DNA of 64,000 bases from Ipomoea triloba (taxonomy: Eukaryota > Streptophyta > Magnoliopsida > Solanales > Convolvulaceae): positions 21,529,847 to 21,593,846 of the forward strand of contig NC_044920.1 of NCBI RefSeq assembly GCF_003576645.1, read 5' to 3'. Numbering within the stretch: position 1 is the first letter of the stretch; the number at the start of each line of letters is the position of its first letter. The translations under genes and the position numbers were made by a program. This document shows positions 12,201 through 23,468 of the stretch, one piece after another. The notes beneath the pieces were generated by a model, which had not been told where the DNA came from, made no database searches, and saw only the letters and a list, made by a program, of their open reading frames with translations.

Positions 12201-13270
12201 AATACACCCAGTGGTGCATCATCAGAATCCTCCTCGACAGATTGGGCTTTCCTCTTGCCCTTTCCCTTAGGCTTTGAGGGAGAGGGTGCAATCTTTACAC
12301 CCTTGGACTTTGGAGCTTGAGATTTCGTCCTACCCATATAGGTATTACGATGAATCTCTCTCCCTTCCCTCAATTGCAAACCCTTCAAACTCAACAAATA
12401 TTGAACAACAAAACCGAAACCAACCTTTTTATTAATCGACTGGTTGGTGTTTGAAACTGAGCCTTGCACTTGTTGCTTTAGGAAGTTGAAGATGATGTGC
12501 GCCCAGTCCATTTGAACGTTGTTCCAGATGGCATGGAGGATTTTGAGGATGTCCAGATTGATCTCATCGGTTCCAGATGCCTTGCTGAGGATGAATTTCA
12601 TGATGAGATCAGCTGCAATAGCAAACCTCTCCTTCAGATGGTATTTGCGGAGGGCAGAGGTTGCGCTGGACGGTGCATTCTCCAGTCGGATTTTGTCCCA
12701 AAAAGCTTGCTTGTCCAGATTGTAATCCGAGAGGTGCTTGACTGCCTCCTCTGATGCAGCAAAATCGAATGCTGCCCTTAGGTCACCAACGGATGTTGTG
12801 ATATCAATTTCGTTGAACCGGCTCTCAATCTTGCCCTTTGTGACCTTAGCATTCGCGAACCATTCGGTGTAGTCGAGGTCGTGGATGGTTCGATAATAAT
12901 GCGTCATGTATTTCATGAGCCCGGCCTTTTCGAACTTCTTATGCGTCATGTATTTCATGAGCCCGGCCTTTTCGAACTTCTTGAGGATCATGTATTTCAT
13001 GAGCCCGGCCTTTTCGAACTTCTTGAGGACTTTGTATTTCATGAGCCCGGCCTTTTCGAACTTCTTGAGGACTTTCTCCTTCATGAGCCCGGCCTTTTCG
13101 AACTTCTTGAGGACTTTCTCCGTCTGCTTTGGGTTCGTCGAGTGGTTGACGAATCCATCTCTGTCAAGGATACTCCTCGCCTTGACTTGCTTGATGAGAG
13201 TTCGAATATGGGCCAACTCTTTCTGGTAAGCTTCAGAAGATGAGGTTGAAGAAGATGATTCGAACGCCAT
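9251..13270 (-). pseudogene. Envelope-like third ORF of the Sirevirus-like element, with in-frame stops
   Basis: One minus-strand reading frame stays open from an ATG at 13270 to a stop at 9251 except for three internal stops: TAG at 10996-10994, TAG at 10231-10229 and TAA at 9946-9944. No frameshift separates the pieces. Position just upstream of the 3' LTR, after where pol would be, matches the envelope-like ORF of Sireviruses; function is unproven. The N-terminal part holds five 14-residue repeats and a region with a KLRKYHLKER-like helix-rich segment, the middle is acidic and disordered, a part at about 10800-10290 repeats a GSRG...GGNREAP module, and the C-terminal part has an EAR/RRRKRQEQQ coiled coil. 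Gag and pol of this element are absent, so it is 5'-truncated near 14200. Confidence 0.65.
12899..13108 (-). repeat. Five 42-bp tandem repeats inside the envelope-like ORF
   Basis: Units are 12899-12940, 12941-12982, 12983-13024, 13025-13066 and 13067-13108. Each encodes 14 residues with the core KKFEKAGLMKY. Differences lie in the first bases of each unit; the 30-base core is the same in all, which implies very recent expansion or homogenisation. Confidence 0.95.
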
Positions 13271-14204
13271 TGTTGATAGCTTGGTGTTTTGGAGGGAATG
13301 TGTACAGTGTTTGTAAATTGGGGATTTTGGGTATTCGGTTTGAGCTTGAATCCGGGTAAGGAAGATGTGTTTGTCTTTTGTATCTTGTGGATTTGGGTCG
13401 GATATGTGGGTAGGGTTGAGAGTTTGACCCGACAAGTGATCCCGGTTGATTTAAAAGAATTGAAAGGTCAGAAATACCCTTCTATAACGGTTATGTGTGC
13501 ATGATATGGTGAGGGTATTTTTGGGAAAGTGTGTGACGGTTTAGGATGAGAAAGTGGGGTTATAAAATAAGATAACTTTATAAGCATGCTCTCACTAATC
13601 AAGATAGCGCCCTTAAAACTTGGAAAACCGTCAGTAACCGAAGACCACGTGGCTATCATTAATTTCCAAATTAGCCATTCCACATATATCCGTTGAACAC
13701 ATCAGTTTCACCTTTCGAAGGTGAACACTCGTCGGTATCAGTTTAAGGATCTTCCCCCTGAGTGATTGATCCCTAAACCTCCTTATTCCTCCGTCTTGAT
13801 CTGGTTGACCGCATGACAACATGTTCAAGTGGTTAAGGATCTTCCCCTTGAGTGATTGATCCCTAACCCTCCTTATTCCTCCATTTAAAGATACACACAG
13901 AACCAGTTTGTTATCTTTCGAAGTGATTTCTCGAACTCCCCTTCTTCGAGACATAAAGTATATATAGGCAAACTGATTAAGTATCTCTCGAACTACTTGT
14001 CGAACACGGATTGCAAGAAGAACAAGATTGATTCATCCAAAAGATATCACTTGGAACATATCCTTAAGTTCATTTAGTGATTTCCAGATACATTACATAT
14101 GAATCAATATACTATTAGATTTCCTAGAAACTTTTGTTTGGCCTTGGAAAGCCATATAGGAATCTAACGTTAGAGCAGGAACTAGCCATCTAAAATCCTA
14201 TTTA
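13271..14204 (-). other. Untranslated spacer upstream of the envelope-like ORF
   Basis: No ORF of note. A 50-bp block (13743-13792) recurs at 13833-13882, a 90-bp period. The word tctcgaac is frequent, as in the LTR, so the stretch belongs to the Sirevirus-like element. The right boundary against the Tat gag is about 14190-14205. Confidence 0.6.
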
Positions 14205-14830
14205 TTCTAATGGGGAATCTGAGGTTAGGGAAGTTGTACACCAATCTCCATATCGAATGGCCAAGCTTGTATACCCAAGCCATTCAAAGGGCCAATCGTC
14301 ACGCCAACGCCGAAGACGCGGTGAAACAGAAAAGGATTCAGGAAAGGGGGTCATCACGATCCAAGAAGCCTCGTGTAGAAGAGTCATGTGCTGGTAGATT
14401 CAATAAGAGTCGGCTATGACGACACGAGACTGGTCGGAACCCTGAAAGAACGGGTGTCCCACTATTCTGTCAACCGCCCGTTGCGGTTCAAGAGGTGCAA
14501 GCTCAACTTCAAACAGAGGCACAACTAGTTAGAACTCGGAAACAGGAAAATATTGTCGGTTGCATCGATCAACCACCGATTCGACCGAAAAATGTGACTT
14601 TTTGAAGAAAGAAATAGAGGCCATCATACAAAGGAGTACTACGACTCAGTGGCGCCAGGGTTTGCCTTGGCAGCGGGGGAACCAGGTTCAGACTGGAGAA
14701 GGTAGCCGTGATAAAGGAAAACAACCTACTTCTGAGGAAAAGGAGGATAAGTGGAAGGCCAAAAACGTCACTAACATGATCGTCGGAGGACCGAAGGGAG
14801 GTGACTCGGCCGGGTCGAGAAAAGCCTAGG
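14205..14830 (+). pseudogene. gag C-terminal fragment of the Tat element
   Basis: Tat gag resumes with an ORF containing LRLGKLYTNLHIEWPS and an RANRHANAEDAV segment, which resembles the end of the retroviral-type gag core in plant gypsy elements. It then passes through several frame breaks before a basic, glutamine-rich stretch (14560-14829). The capsid core expected in front of this point is missing. Confidence 0.65.
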
Positions 14831-14838
14831 CCCGACAG

Positions 14839-15363
14839 TTGTACGTTGGCGCTATCTATGGACGAGCGAAGCAGGTGAAAAGGGCAAGCCGGGAACCGAT
14901 CACCTTTACAGAAGATGAACTACCTTTGGGTGAAAGACCTCATAGAGACGCCCTAGTCATAGCTATGGACATAGTTGGCACCGTCATCCGACGAGTGCTG
15001 GTGGATACCGGCAGCAGTGTTAATGTGCTTTACCTCGACACCTTTGACAAGCAAGGGCTGGATAGAGATATCCTTAGGCCAGTCGTGACCCCCTTGGCCG
15101 GGTTCACTGGAGATTCCATCGAGGCTGAAGGTGCTATAAAGCTGTTGGTCGAGTTAGGTACCTACCCGAAAACTACCACGATAGAGATGGAATTTGTAGT
15201 CGTCCGCCTGGAGTGTTCTCACAATGCGATTTTGGGGAGGCATGGGTTGGAGGACTTAGGAGCTCTAATCTCACTAAAACATCTGTGTATGAAGTTTCGA
15301 ATGCCCATGGGAGTCGGAGGGGTACGCAGCGATCAGAGGGTAGCTCGTGACTGTTACCTATAG
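14839..15363 (+). pseudogene. Tat aspartic protease region
   Basis: The ORF contains LVDTGSSVNVLYLDTF, the catalytic Asp-Thr-Gly-Ser loop of retrotransposon aspartic proteases, and the downstream hydrophobic NAILGRHGL that closes the active site. The frame ends in a stop before reverse transcriptase starts, whereas these domains are normally in one polyprotein. Confidence 0.85.
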
Positions 15364-15423
15364 TGTTGTCGCAAGATAGGAAGGTCGGATCTCCGTATCC
15401 ATACTATCACTAAGAAAGAGGCC

Positions 15424-16960
15424 GTGGCAGAGCGAATCTTGGAACGACCCGAACCAGCGGTCAAGTTAGAAGAGGTAGAAATTTTCCCTGAAAGACGGGC
15501 AAGGATCGGAAAAGGTCTGTCTGAGGCTGTCAAAGAGTCGGTCATACGAGTGTTGAGGAAATATAGGGCAATCTTCGCTTGGGTACCTAAAGATATGCCG
15601 GGTGTGGACCGATCTATATTAACTCATCGGTTGGAGGTTGACCCGACTTACCGACCTGTGGTTCAAAGAAAGAGACACTTCTCGACCGATCAACGGGAGT
15701 TTGTGAAAAAGGAGATTGATGCATTGCTAGTTGCTGGCCATATCCGAGAAGTCAAATACCCTAAATGGTTGGCCAATGTAGTGTTGGTCCCGAAGCCACC
15801 TGGTTGGAGGATGTGCGACTACACTGGCTTAAACAAAGCTTGCCCCAAAGACCCTTTCCCATTGCTAAGGATCGACCAGATGGTGGACGAGACGGCGGGG
15901 TGCGCTTTACTAAGCTTCATGGATGCCTTCCGAGGTTATCATCAAATCTTCATGCATGCAGCCGACGAAGAGAAAACTGCCTTCGTGACTCCAAATGGGG
16001 TATATTGCTACGAGTGATGCCCTTCAGACTAAAGAATTCTGGTGCGACTTACACCAGAATGGTGTCACGACTATTCAAGGACCTGTTGGGAAAATCCATG
16101 GCTGCCTACGTGGACGACATGCTCGTGAAAAGTCTCAAAGAGAAGAGTCATGCGGACGACCTTGCCGCAAGCTTCCAAGTCATGGAGAAACATAACCTAC
16201 AGTTAAATGCTAAGAAGTGTGCCTTCGCGGTAGAAGGGGGTAAGTTCTTAGGTTACTTGGTCACTCGGCGAGGGGTTGAGCCAAACCCTAAAAAGGTTAG
16301 GGCCGTCCTAAACATGCATTCGCCCAAAACTATTAAGGAGCTGCAGCACTTGACAGGTCGGTTGGCGGCATTGAGTCAATTTTTGTCTAAATTGGCCAAC
16401 CGATCCCTACCCTTCTTCGACGCCTTGAAGACTAGGGACATATTTGTTTGGTCGGAGGAATGTCAGACAGCTTTCGAAGGTTTCAAGAAGTACTTGTTGT
16501 CTCCTCCACTATTATCCAAACCAGTTGAGGGAGAGACGCTTTTCCTCTATTTAACTGCCTCTCAGCAGGCAGTAAGCTCGGTCCTCATCTAGGAAGAAAA
16601 CAAGGTTCAGCACCCAATACACTATGTGAGTAGGGCATTAAAAGCTATTGATGTTCGTTACTCACCACTTGAGAAAATGGTCTATGCATTAGTTGTCACG
16701 GCTCGGAAGTTAACCTACTTCCATGCACACCCAATCCGAGTGCTGACAGATCAACCATTGGTAGGAGTTCTTAGGAAATGGGTTGTGAAATGGGTTGTTG
16801 AGCTAACCCAGTATGGAATAGAGTATCAACCCCGATGGGCAATCAAAGCCCAGGTCTTCGTTGACTTCATAGTCGAATGCACAGCTCAAGATCCGAAGAA
16901 TGGTAAGAAATGCATATTGATGGTGTCTCGAGCCAAAAGCACCATGGAGGGAATGTAATG
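15424..16960 (+). pseudogene. Tat reverse transcriptase and first RNase H, frameshifted
   Basis: The first ORF covers the fingers and palm of the reverse transcriptase (FMDAFRGYHQI, with the first catalytic Asp). A frameshift near 16015 moves the frame into MPFRLKNSGATY, the catalytic YVDDMLVK, the thumb and the connection. A TAG at about 16590 interrupts the first RNase H, which continues to 16958 (HYVSRAL, RVLTDQPL). The polymerase residues are present, but the frame is not continuous. Confidence 0.9.
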
Positions 16961-17240
16961 TTAACTACCCCAGAAGGATTCCGACTGTACTACGCCCTAG
17001 AATACCAGTTCAAAACCTCCAATAATGAAGCCGAGTATGAAGCCGTCCTCGGCGGGCTGCGGGTAGCCAAAGCTTTGGGAGCCAAAAGACTTCCTATTCG
17101 GACCGACTCACGTCTGGTGGTCGGATAAGTGAAGGGAGCGTATGAAACTAAAGGGGAGAGAATGAGACAATACAAAGAAGTGACTGAGCAACTCCTGAAG
17201 GAGTTCCAAGCTTATGAGGTCAACCATGTTCTATAGCAGA
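16955..17240 (+). pseudogene. Second, archaeal-type RNase H of the Tat element
   Basis: The segment shows SNNEAEYEAVLGGLRVAKALGA followed by RTDSRLVVG, the pattern of the additional RNase H found between the first RNase H and the integrase in Tat-lineage elements. A stop follows directly after the RTDSRLVVG motif. Confidence 0.8.
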
Positions 17241-17599
17241 AAATTCATAAGCAGACGTTCTATCTAAGATAAAATTGGGAAGAATACCAGAATACTTGGT
17301 AGGCATATGTCGGAAAGAGATGGTAGAATGACCGAGTATAGAGACTCGGGATAAAGTGACAGAGGAAGTGAATGAGATAAGCTTACAAGGGCAACATCAG
17401 AGAGAAAGCAATACCGAGGAAGAAATCCCGCCCGAGGCTCAAATATTGGCCGACCTTATCATGTACAAGGAAAAGGTCGAACTACATGATAACCCGATAG
17501 AAGCGGCCAGAATTAAGAGAATGGCTCCACCTTATGTTGTGCGGGACTGACGATTATACAAAAGGTCTTTCGAGGGACCCCTCTTACTATGTTTATTTC

Positions 17600-18487
17600 T
17601 GGCCTACGCGGAAAAGGTGATGGAGGAGGCGCACACAGGAATCTGCGCGGCGCACCAAGGGGCTCATACCTTGGCGCAAAAGTTAGTACTACAAGGCTAT
17701 TATTGGCCAACTATGGTTAGAGATTGCATTCGAAAAGTAACCAAGTGCCCCACTTTTCAGGCCTTTGCTCGAAACGAAACAAAGCCGGCATCTTACTACA
17801 CGCCGGTCACCACCGCCGTTCTCTTTGCAAGGTGGGGAGTCGACTTGTTAGGACCATTGCCTATGGCACCAGGCCGACATAAGTTCTGCATCATAATCGT
17901 TTATTACTTCACCAAATGGGTAGAGGCTGAATCGTTGGTCACCATCACTGAATATCAATATAGAAAGTTCATTTGGAAGAACATAATATGTCGATTTGGC
18001 ATTCCTAAGCATCTGATAAGTGATAATGGTCGGCAGTTTGATTGTCGCCCCTTCGCCGAGTTCTATGAGTAGTTCCAGATCCGACATACTAAGGTGTCTG
18101 TCGCCTATCCTCAGGCGAATGGGCAGGTGTAGAACGTCAATTGAACCATAGTGGATGGAATACGAAAGAAGTTGAGTAATCTCCAAGGAAGTTGGGTGAG
18201 CGAATTGGAAAGAGTGTTATGGGCCTATCACACGAGTCCGAGAAAAGCAATTGGAGAGACCCCCTTCTCCTTGACATACGGCTTCGAGGCTAAGGTGTCG
18301 ATCGAAGTACTCGAGCCCAGTGACCGAGTCATACGGTATACCGATGAGAAGAACGAAGAAAACCTAATGATGGAAAATAACTTCCTAGAAGAGAAGAGAG
18401 AGGTTGCTCGGCGTCAGATGGCCAAGTACCAAAGGTCGGTCAAAAGATATCAAGATAAACGCGCCAAGCCCCGTTACTTCCTAGAAG
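17600..18487 (+). pseudogene. Tat integrase region
   Basis: A degenerate zinc-binding N-terminus (HTGICAAHQGAHTLAQKL, GYYWPTM, KCPTFQ) precedes the catalytic core, with the first Asp in WGVDLLGPLP and the second in HLISDNGRQF. Stops occur soon after (about 18070 and 18130). The C-terminal part (18151-18490) has VLWAYHTSPRKAIGETPF, typical of gypsy integrases. Confidence 0.85.
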
Positions 18488-18495
18488 TCTAAGGC

Positions 18496-19229
18496 TAAGG
18501 GGGATAGGCTAAGGCTCGGCGTTAGAAGCTTGGCGTGGACGAAAGAGACAACCAACGAGGAGGGAGAGATGATTCGACAGGAGATAGGATGACAGGGCGA
18601 AGGTCGGTCGGTGATAAGTCGGTCGGACAGAGGTTATTCAATGGACTGCCTTGTGGGGCACGTTCAAGGAAGAGTTTGATAATGAAACGAATATGCTTGG
18701 TGGTTCCTTAGGTGATAAAGCAACTAAAGATCTTAGACTGAGAGTGATTGAACATAGCCATTGAAACAGTTGATTACCATGAAGGAAAGTCGGGCTAAAG
18801 AAGTAAGGAAAAGATGAGTCGGACCAGACCGACCTAGAAGGGGCCAAGGTAAGAAAGGCGGTGCAAGAAGGGCGGGGTGAGACGGGCCGATATGGAAGTT
18901 TCCTAAAGAGTTTGACGGTGGAAGGCAAGAAATACGGAAGGACTGTCGAGATAGATTAGGGAATTACTTAAAATGTAATAAGGAAAGAGTTCTTATAGTA
19001 GTTTAGAAGTTTCTTAAGAGAGAAATCCCTCCTAGCTTGTATAAATAGGGGTTCTAGGTCTCAAGAGAGACACGAGCAATCTAGCACACTTATAAGCAAC
19101 TTATTGTACTGAAAGGCAATTAGTAATCCAAAAAGGGACGAAATGTTACTCTAATTTCCGATAGAGTTAGTCGATTTTTCACTGGTGTTGGCTTGCCGTC
19201 CGACCATTTCGTGTGAGATAAAACCAACA
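18496..19229 (+). repeat. 3' LTR of the Tat element
   Basis: About 734 bp, matching the 5' LTR with scattered substitutions, ending ...ataaaaccaaca before the target duplication. It carries 219 bases (18661-18879) not in the 5' LTR. A purine-rich tract (aaggctaaggggga) lies at its left edge. Confidence 0.85.
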
Positions 19230-19234
19230 CATAC

Positions 19235-19600
19235 CTTATGACGGTGATTATGAATTTCACTCGTGATCCAAAAATTATCAAGTATAGTAATATAAATAAC
19301 AAGAAATCAAAATAACTAGTTTAAAAATAATTAAAGATATTTGCAACCACCAAAATTGAGTGTAAATGCAATATAATTCTCATAAAGTTAGACAAGAACC
19401 ATACAACCCCACCCACGTGTGTTCAGAGAAACAAGCAGATGCCTCATGGCACTGCACTGTCCACGCCATACCTCCATTAATCTTTCTCACATTCCCATCC
19501 GTCCCAGCTGGCCAGCTCAACCCCCCGAACTTCATCAATCACGTTTTTGATATGCACTTTTGCGTGACATTTAAATGTTATAATTATTAACTATTTTGGA
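19235..19600. other. Intergenic DNA, no gene seen
   Basis: No bounded repeat or coding region is supported between the Tat element and the SINE at 19601. Confidence 0.5.
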
Positions 19601-19760
19601 GCCAAAGACCTTGTGGTCTAGTGGCACCCGATTTACACTCCCACATGGAAGGGAGTGGGTCATCACCGCCTCAGTGGAGGCGACTGTTGACTCCTTGTAC
19701 TTCAGTAGATTGAAAAAGTAGCTATGAACAGATACTACATTGTAATAGATGTCTATAGTT
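19601..19760 (+). mobile_element. tRNA-derived SINE, family A
   Basis: It starts gccaaagaccttgtggtctag, the shared head of family A, with a box-A-like tggtctagtggca. The tail word acattgtaatag is reached near 19745. Its box B is poor and no target duplication is clear, so this is an older copy. Confidence 0.75.
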
Positions 19761-19769
19761 GTTTGAGAA

Positions 19770-20380
19770 TCAGCGATTAGTGAATTGTGTTACCGGATTG
19801 TATCATGTAAAATGAAGCCTTAGTGGTTAACATGTAACATGACTTAAAAGCAAATAAGTTGCAAACTAATTATTCAATTTAATGAAAGTAGTACTGCGGT
19901 TTTTGTAGAATGTGTTATGTTATGACAAATCATACTTTTAATTTTATTATACATTCTCATCATCTCATTTTATATTATCTGTATATACAATATACATAAT
20001 GCCAATTATTTATAATTTTAATTTTTTAAAATTTAATTTAACATGGATTAATAAATTTTATATATTTAAAAGAATTATTTTAACAATGTCATATATTAAA
20101 AATAATAAAATAATCAGATATATTATGTAATTTGACAAAATTGAAATAATAAGTTTAATTTATTAATTTCTCAAAAAAAAAGTTTAATTTATTAATTACT
20201 CCGTATCATTAATTGATTGACCACACATTGCAGTAAAACAAAAACAAAATAAAACAAAAAAAAATGAATCTACTTATATTGTGGTGAGGAATTTAAGTCA
20301 TTGTAACTTGATCCATAAAAAAATGAACCTATTTAATAATCAAACTAAAAAGGAGAGAGAAGATAATGCCATGAACACAT
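19770..20380. other. AT-rich intergenic DNA, no gene seen
   Basis: Only AT-rich sequence and simple runs are visible. Confidence 0.5.
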
Positions 20381-20698
20381 ACTCTATTTTTTTTTTTTTT
20401 TTTTGAAAACAACACATACTCTATTTGAAAAGCCCAAAAAAAAATAAAAATAAAAATAAAAATAAAAAAAGAATTGCGAATTACTATTACTAATTGAGGC
20501 CGCCTCTTTTATGAGATAGAAAAATGGGGTGGGGAATAGATATTCTTTCATCTCTCGATTCCTCCATTGTTCACTAAAAGAAAAAAAGATTTGTCGAAGA
20601 TCAAAATTCAAATTGAAACAGAAATGAAAGGTTCAATGAAAGTTAAAATCAAAATTTGAGTCTGAAAGAATTCAATAAGAAAATAAAAAATAAAATGC

Positions 20699-20771
20699 TC
20701 TAGGACAAAAGGATTCAAACCTCTGAATGGCGGGACCAAAAACCCGTTGCCTTAACACTTGGCGAGCCCCA
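20699..20771 (-). pseudogene. trnQ-UUG: Plastid-type tRNA-Gln(UUG), degenerate nuclear copy
   Basis: Read on the minus strand it follows the plastid tRNA-Gln gene: TGGGGC at the 5' end, AAGGCAACGGG, an anticodon loop containing TTG, GGTCCCGCCATTC, and a T-loop AGAGGTTTGAATCCT. It has one extra T in the anticodon loop, a lost base near position 7 and several C-to-T type changes that weaken the acceptor and T stems. It is therefore a nuclear insertion of plastid DNA and not a working tRNA. The flank to about 20480, with runs of short A and T tracts, may be plastid spacer too, but I cannot confirm this by eye. Confidence 0.8.
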
Positions 20772-20799
20772 TTTTGATTTGTCCTCGACACTAATAACA

Positions 20800-21360
20800 A
20801 TTTAAGTATTGATTCATTGGTTGTTTGTCATCTCAAATGGAAATAATCTTTTCGTAAACATTTTTGTCAATTTTAATTTAATGCTAAATTACAATTAACA
20901 GCCTTATGCATAAATGTGGAAAATACATTTGTCGTAATATATCTTTTAACACAAATCATATGCTAACAGTCTAACACTCATTTTGTTGCTGTTCTTATTT
21001 TGGCAAATGCTGTTTTAATAATAAATCAACTTATTTAATTTAGTATCCTAAATATTTTCGGATACATAAAATTTACTAATAATTATTAAAACATTTAATA
21101 ATTATAAAATTTCCATATATCCGTACCTATTATTTTGCGAATTTAAATAGCTAATAACACCTAATTAACACTAAATATTCAATCACCTGATCTAAATTTA
21201 GGTTAAGCATTTTGTTTCTCAAAAAGTGTTACTCCGTATTTTTCTAGACTATTCTTCTTATGATAAAATTAAATTAAAAAAAGTAAAAATCAAAACATTA
21301 TCCACGGAAAAAGTCCATACATTTTTCATATATTATTAAAATTTATTTATATTTATATAA
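20800..21360. other. AT-rich intergenic DNA upstream of the invertase
   Basis: No gene or bounded repeat is supported. Confidence 0.5.
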
Positions 21361-21369
21361 TAATAATAA

Positions 21370-21858
21370 GAGTTAATTCCAACAATGGTCCTCCGACTAT
21401 GTTGATTTTCCAAAATTAATCCTTTACTTTTAATTTGGACAATTTAGGTCCCTTGACTTTCAAATTTTTTCCAATATTGATCATTTCGTGAAATTTTTGT
21501 TAAATTGAGGTCAAAATGAAGGAGTAAAATTGTCCGTTCATCTGTTTAGTGTATTATTAATCGTATTTCTCATATCTTATACGCTGTATATATGAATATA
21601 ATCTCAGTCGAAATCTCAATCGAAGCTATATAATCTCTGTCGATGTCTCTTTGATTGATATTATATTCATATATATAGCGTATACAAGTGAACGGACAAT
21701 TTTACCAATTTATTTGACTTCAATTTAACCAAAATTTGACGAAAAGACCAACATTGAAAAAAATTTGAAAGTCAAGAGACCTAAATTGTCCAAATTAAAA
21801 GTTGGAGACCAATTTTGAAAAATCAACATAGTCGGAGGACCATTGTTGGAATTAACTC
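21370..21858. mobile_element. Mutator-like foldback element in the invertase promoter
   Basis: Long inverted repeats start GAGTTAATTCCAACAATGG and end with the reverse complement CCATTGTTGGAATTAACTC. The arms are over 180 bases each, with a short centre near 21600-21660. It is flanked by ataataataa on both sides (9-10 bp duplication in an AT-simple context). The right end is only 42 bases upstream of the invertase TATA box. The same termini occur at 45661-46123 and, slightly changed, at 55279-55512. Confidence 0.85.
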
Positions 21859-21899
21859 ATAATAATAATATAGACGGTAAATTTTTAGACTAATTTTTC

Positions 21900-21907
21900 T
21901 ATATATA
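21900..21907 (+). promoter_or_regulatory. Invertase TATA box
   Basis: tatatata lies 47 bases before the start codon, which would leave a very short 5' leader of roughly 20 bases. Position and absence of another TATA motif nearby support it. Confidence 0.6.
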
Positions 21908-21953
21908 CCCATTTGGCACCGCATTTTCTTCCATTATCCATCTTCGAACCAAC

Positions 21954-23429
21954 ATGGCCGCCACCACTTCTTCCGCCGCAAAACCGTACGATCTCGAAAA
22001 TGCGGCGGCCCGGTACGCTCCCCTGCCGGCAGGCCCCCATTCCTGCGAGATTCCGACCAGTCGCCGGCCGTCCCTTAAGAGCATCTCCACCATTCTCCTC
22101 TCCTCACTGTTCTTGTGCTCTTTGATTATTCTGTTGGTTTTTAACCAATCATCCATAGAACCTGATGGACCGGTCGTTTTTGCCGGTTCAGGGACCCGGT
22201 CGGCCGAGTCCGTAAATCCCGGAGTCGTTCTCCCGCCCCCGTCGAGGGGTTTGTCTCAGGGAGTCTCCGAGAAGGCTTTCCGGGGAGTCTCCGGCGGTCG
22301 GATTTCTTACCCTTGGTCTAATCTCATGCTGACGTGGCAACGGACTGCTTACCATTTTCAGCCTGAGAAGAATTGGATGAACGGTAAAATCACGCATCTG
22401 TGCATTGCTCATTTTTCGTATTATTTTAGGGAAAAAAGTATTTTTTTAATATCTCAATTTATTTATTTATGTTGTAGGAAAATGTTATTTTCTGGAATAC
22501 AATGATTTTTTTTTATATAAAATAAATTGATTGGCGACTCAATAATCATCACAAAGATTTAATAAAGTGGGGTCTATGTTGAAATTTATTTATTTCTTTT
22601 ATTAATTTTCAAGAAATTAAAATTTCACTTCTAATATACGGAGTATCACTTTTGGTAAACCAAACAAGTTGTCATTGTAATGTCATATTTAGTTGTGGAC
22701 CCAACATGCAATGAAAGAACCGCAAGGGACTAATATGGTCATGAGTAATATGGCCATGAATGAAAGCCTAATTAGAGAATAATGTAAAATAACCATATAT
22801 AGAGAATAGTCAAATTAACGAGTCACCAATAATTAAAATATCAAAAATATTTTTTTGGATAAGTCTGTGATATTGGTAAGAGGGGCATAACTTATATAAG
22901 AAAATGTAATATTTTTAAGAATAAATTGTTTATTACTAACAAAAAAATGTAATATTTTGAAGAAAAATTAATATTTTATAAGAAAAATGCAATAATTTCT
23001 AATCAAAATATAATATTTAGAGGTTGAATAATTATTTATGAGAAAAAGTGTAGTACTAATTAGAGATGAAAGGAGAGAAAGTGTAATATTTATAAATCAA
23101 AATATAAAAGCAACTTAGACTTAAATTGTGAGAGAAATTAAAGTACAAAATGTTTGGAGAAAAAGCATTAAATTCCTAAAACATATAGAAATTAAATTAT
23201 TTAATTAATTATAATAATAGCATAATTTTGAATAAATAAACTTTATTAGAAACTTAATATACTGCAATATATTACCGATATATATCATACTGATTTGAGG
23301 TTTTGCTTTTTGGTTGATATTGGTTCCCGGTGGATACTTTTGTGGGGATGATTCATCTCTGGAATATTCTGGATGGTTTTGTCTTGCTAAAGATCCTGAT
23401 GGTACGTTTACTAGCAAGCTTCTTGGTTG

Positions 23430-23468
<39 letters not shown>

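Larger units (their letters stand above)
5851..19229 (+). mobile_element. Tat-lineage Ty3/gypsy LTR retrotransposon, nested and decayed
   Basis: Two related LTRs (5851-6371 and 18496-19229) bound the element, and a perfect 5-bp duplication catac lies outside them (5846-5850 and 19230-19234). Internal order is primer-binding site, gag, protease, reverse transcriptase, RNase H, a second archaeal-type RNase H, integrase. The extra RNase H before integrase is typical of the Tat/Ogre lineage. Every coding block carries stops or frameshifts, so the copy is dead. The gag is split by about 7.5 kb (roughly 6730-14200) of foreign DNA, and its central portion appears to be missing rather than merely displaced. 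Confidence 0.9.

Noticed and set aside
12881..13243. Plus-strand ORFs with HEPGLFELL or MSPAFSNFL repeats
   Set aside because: Reverse-strand shadows of the 42-bp tandem repeat; the minus frame is the long continuous one.
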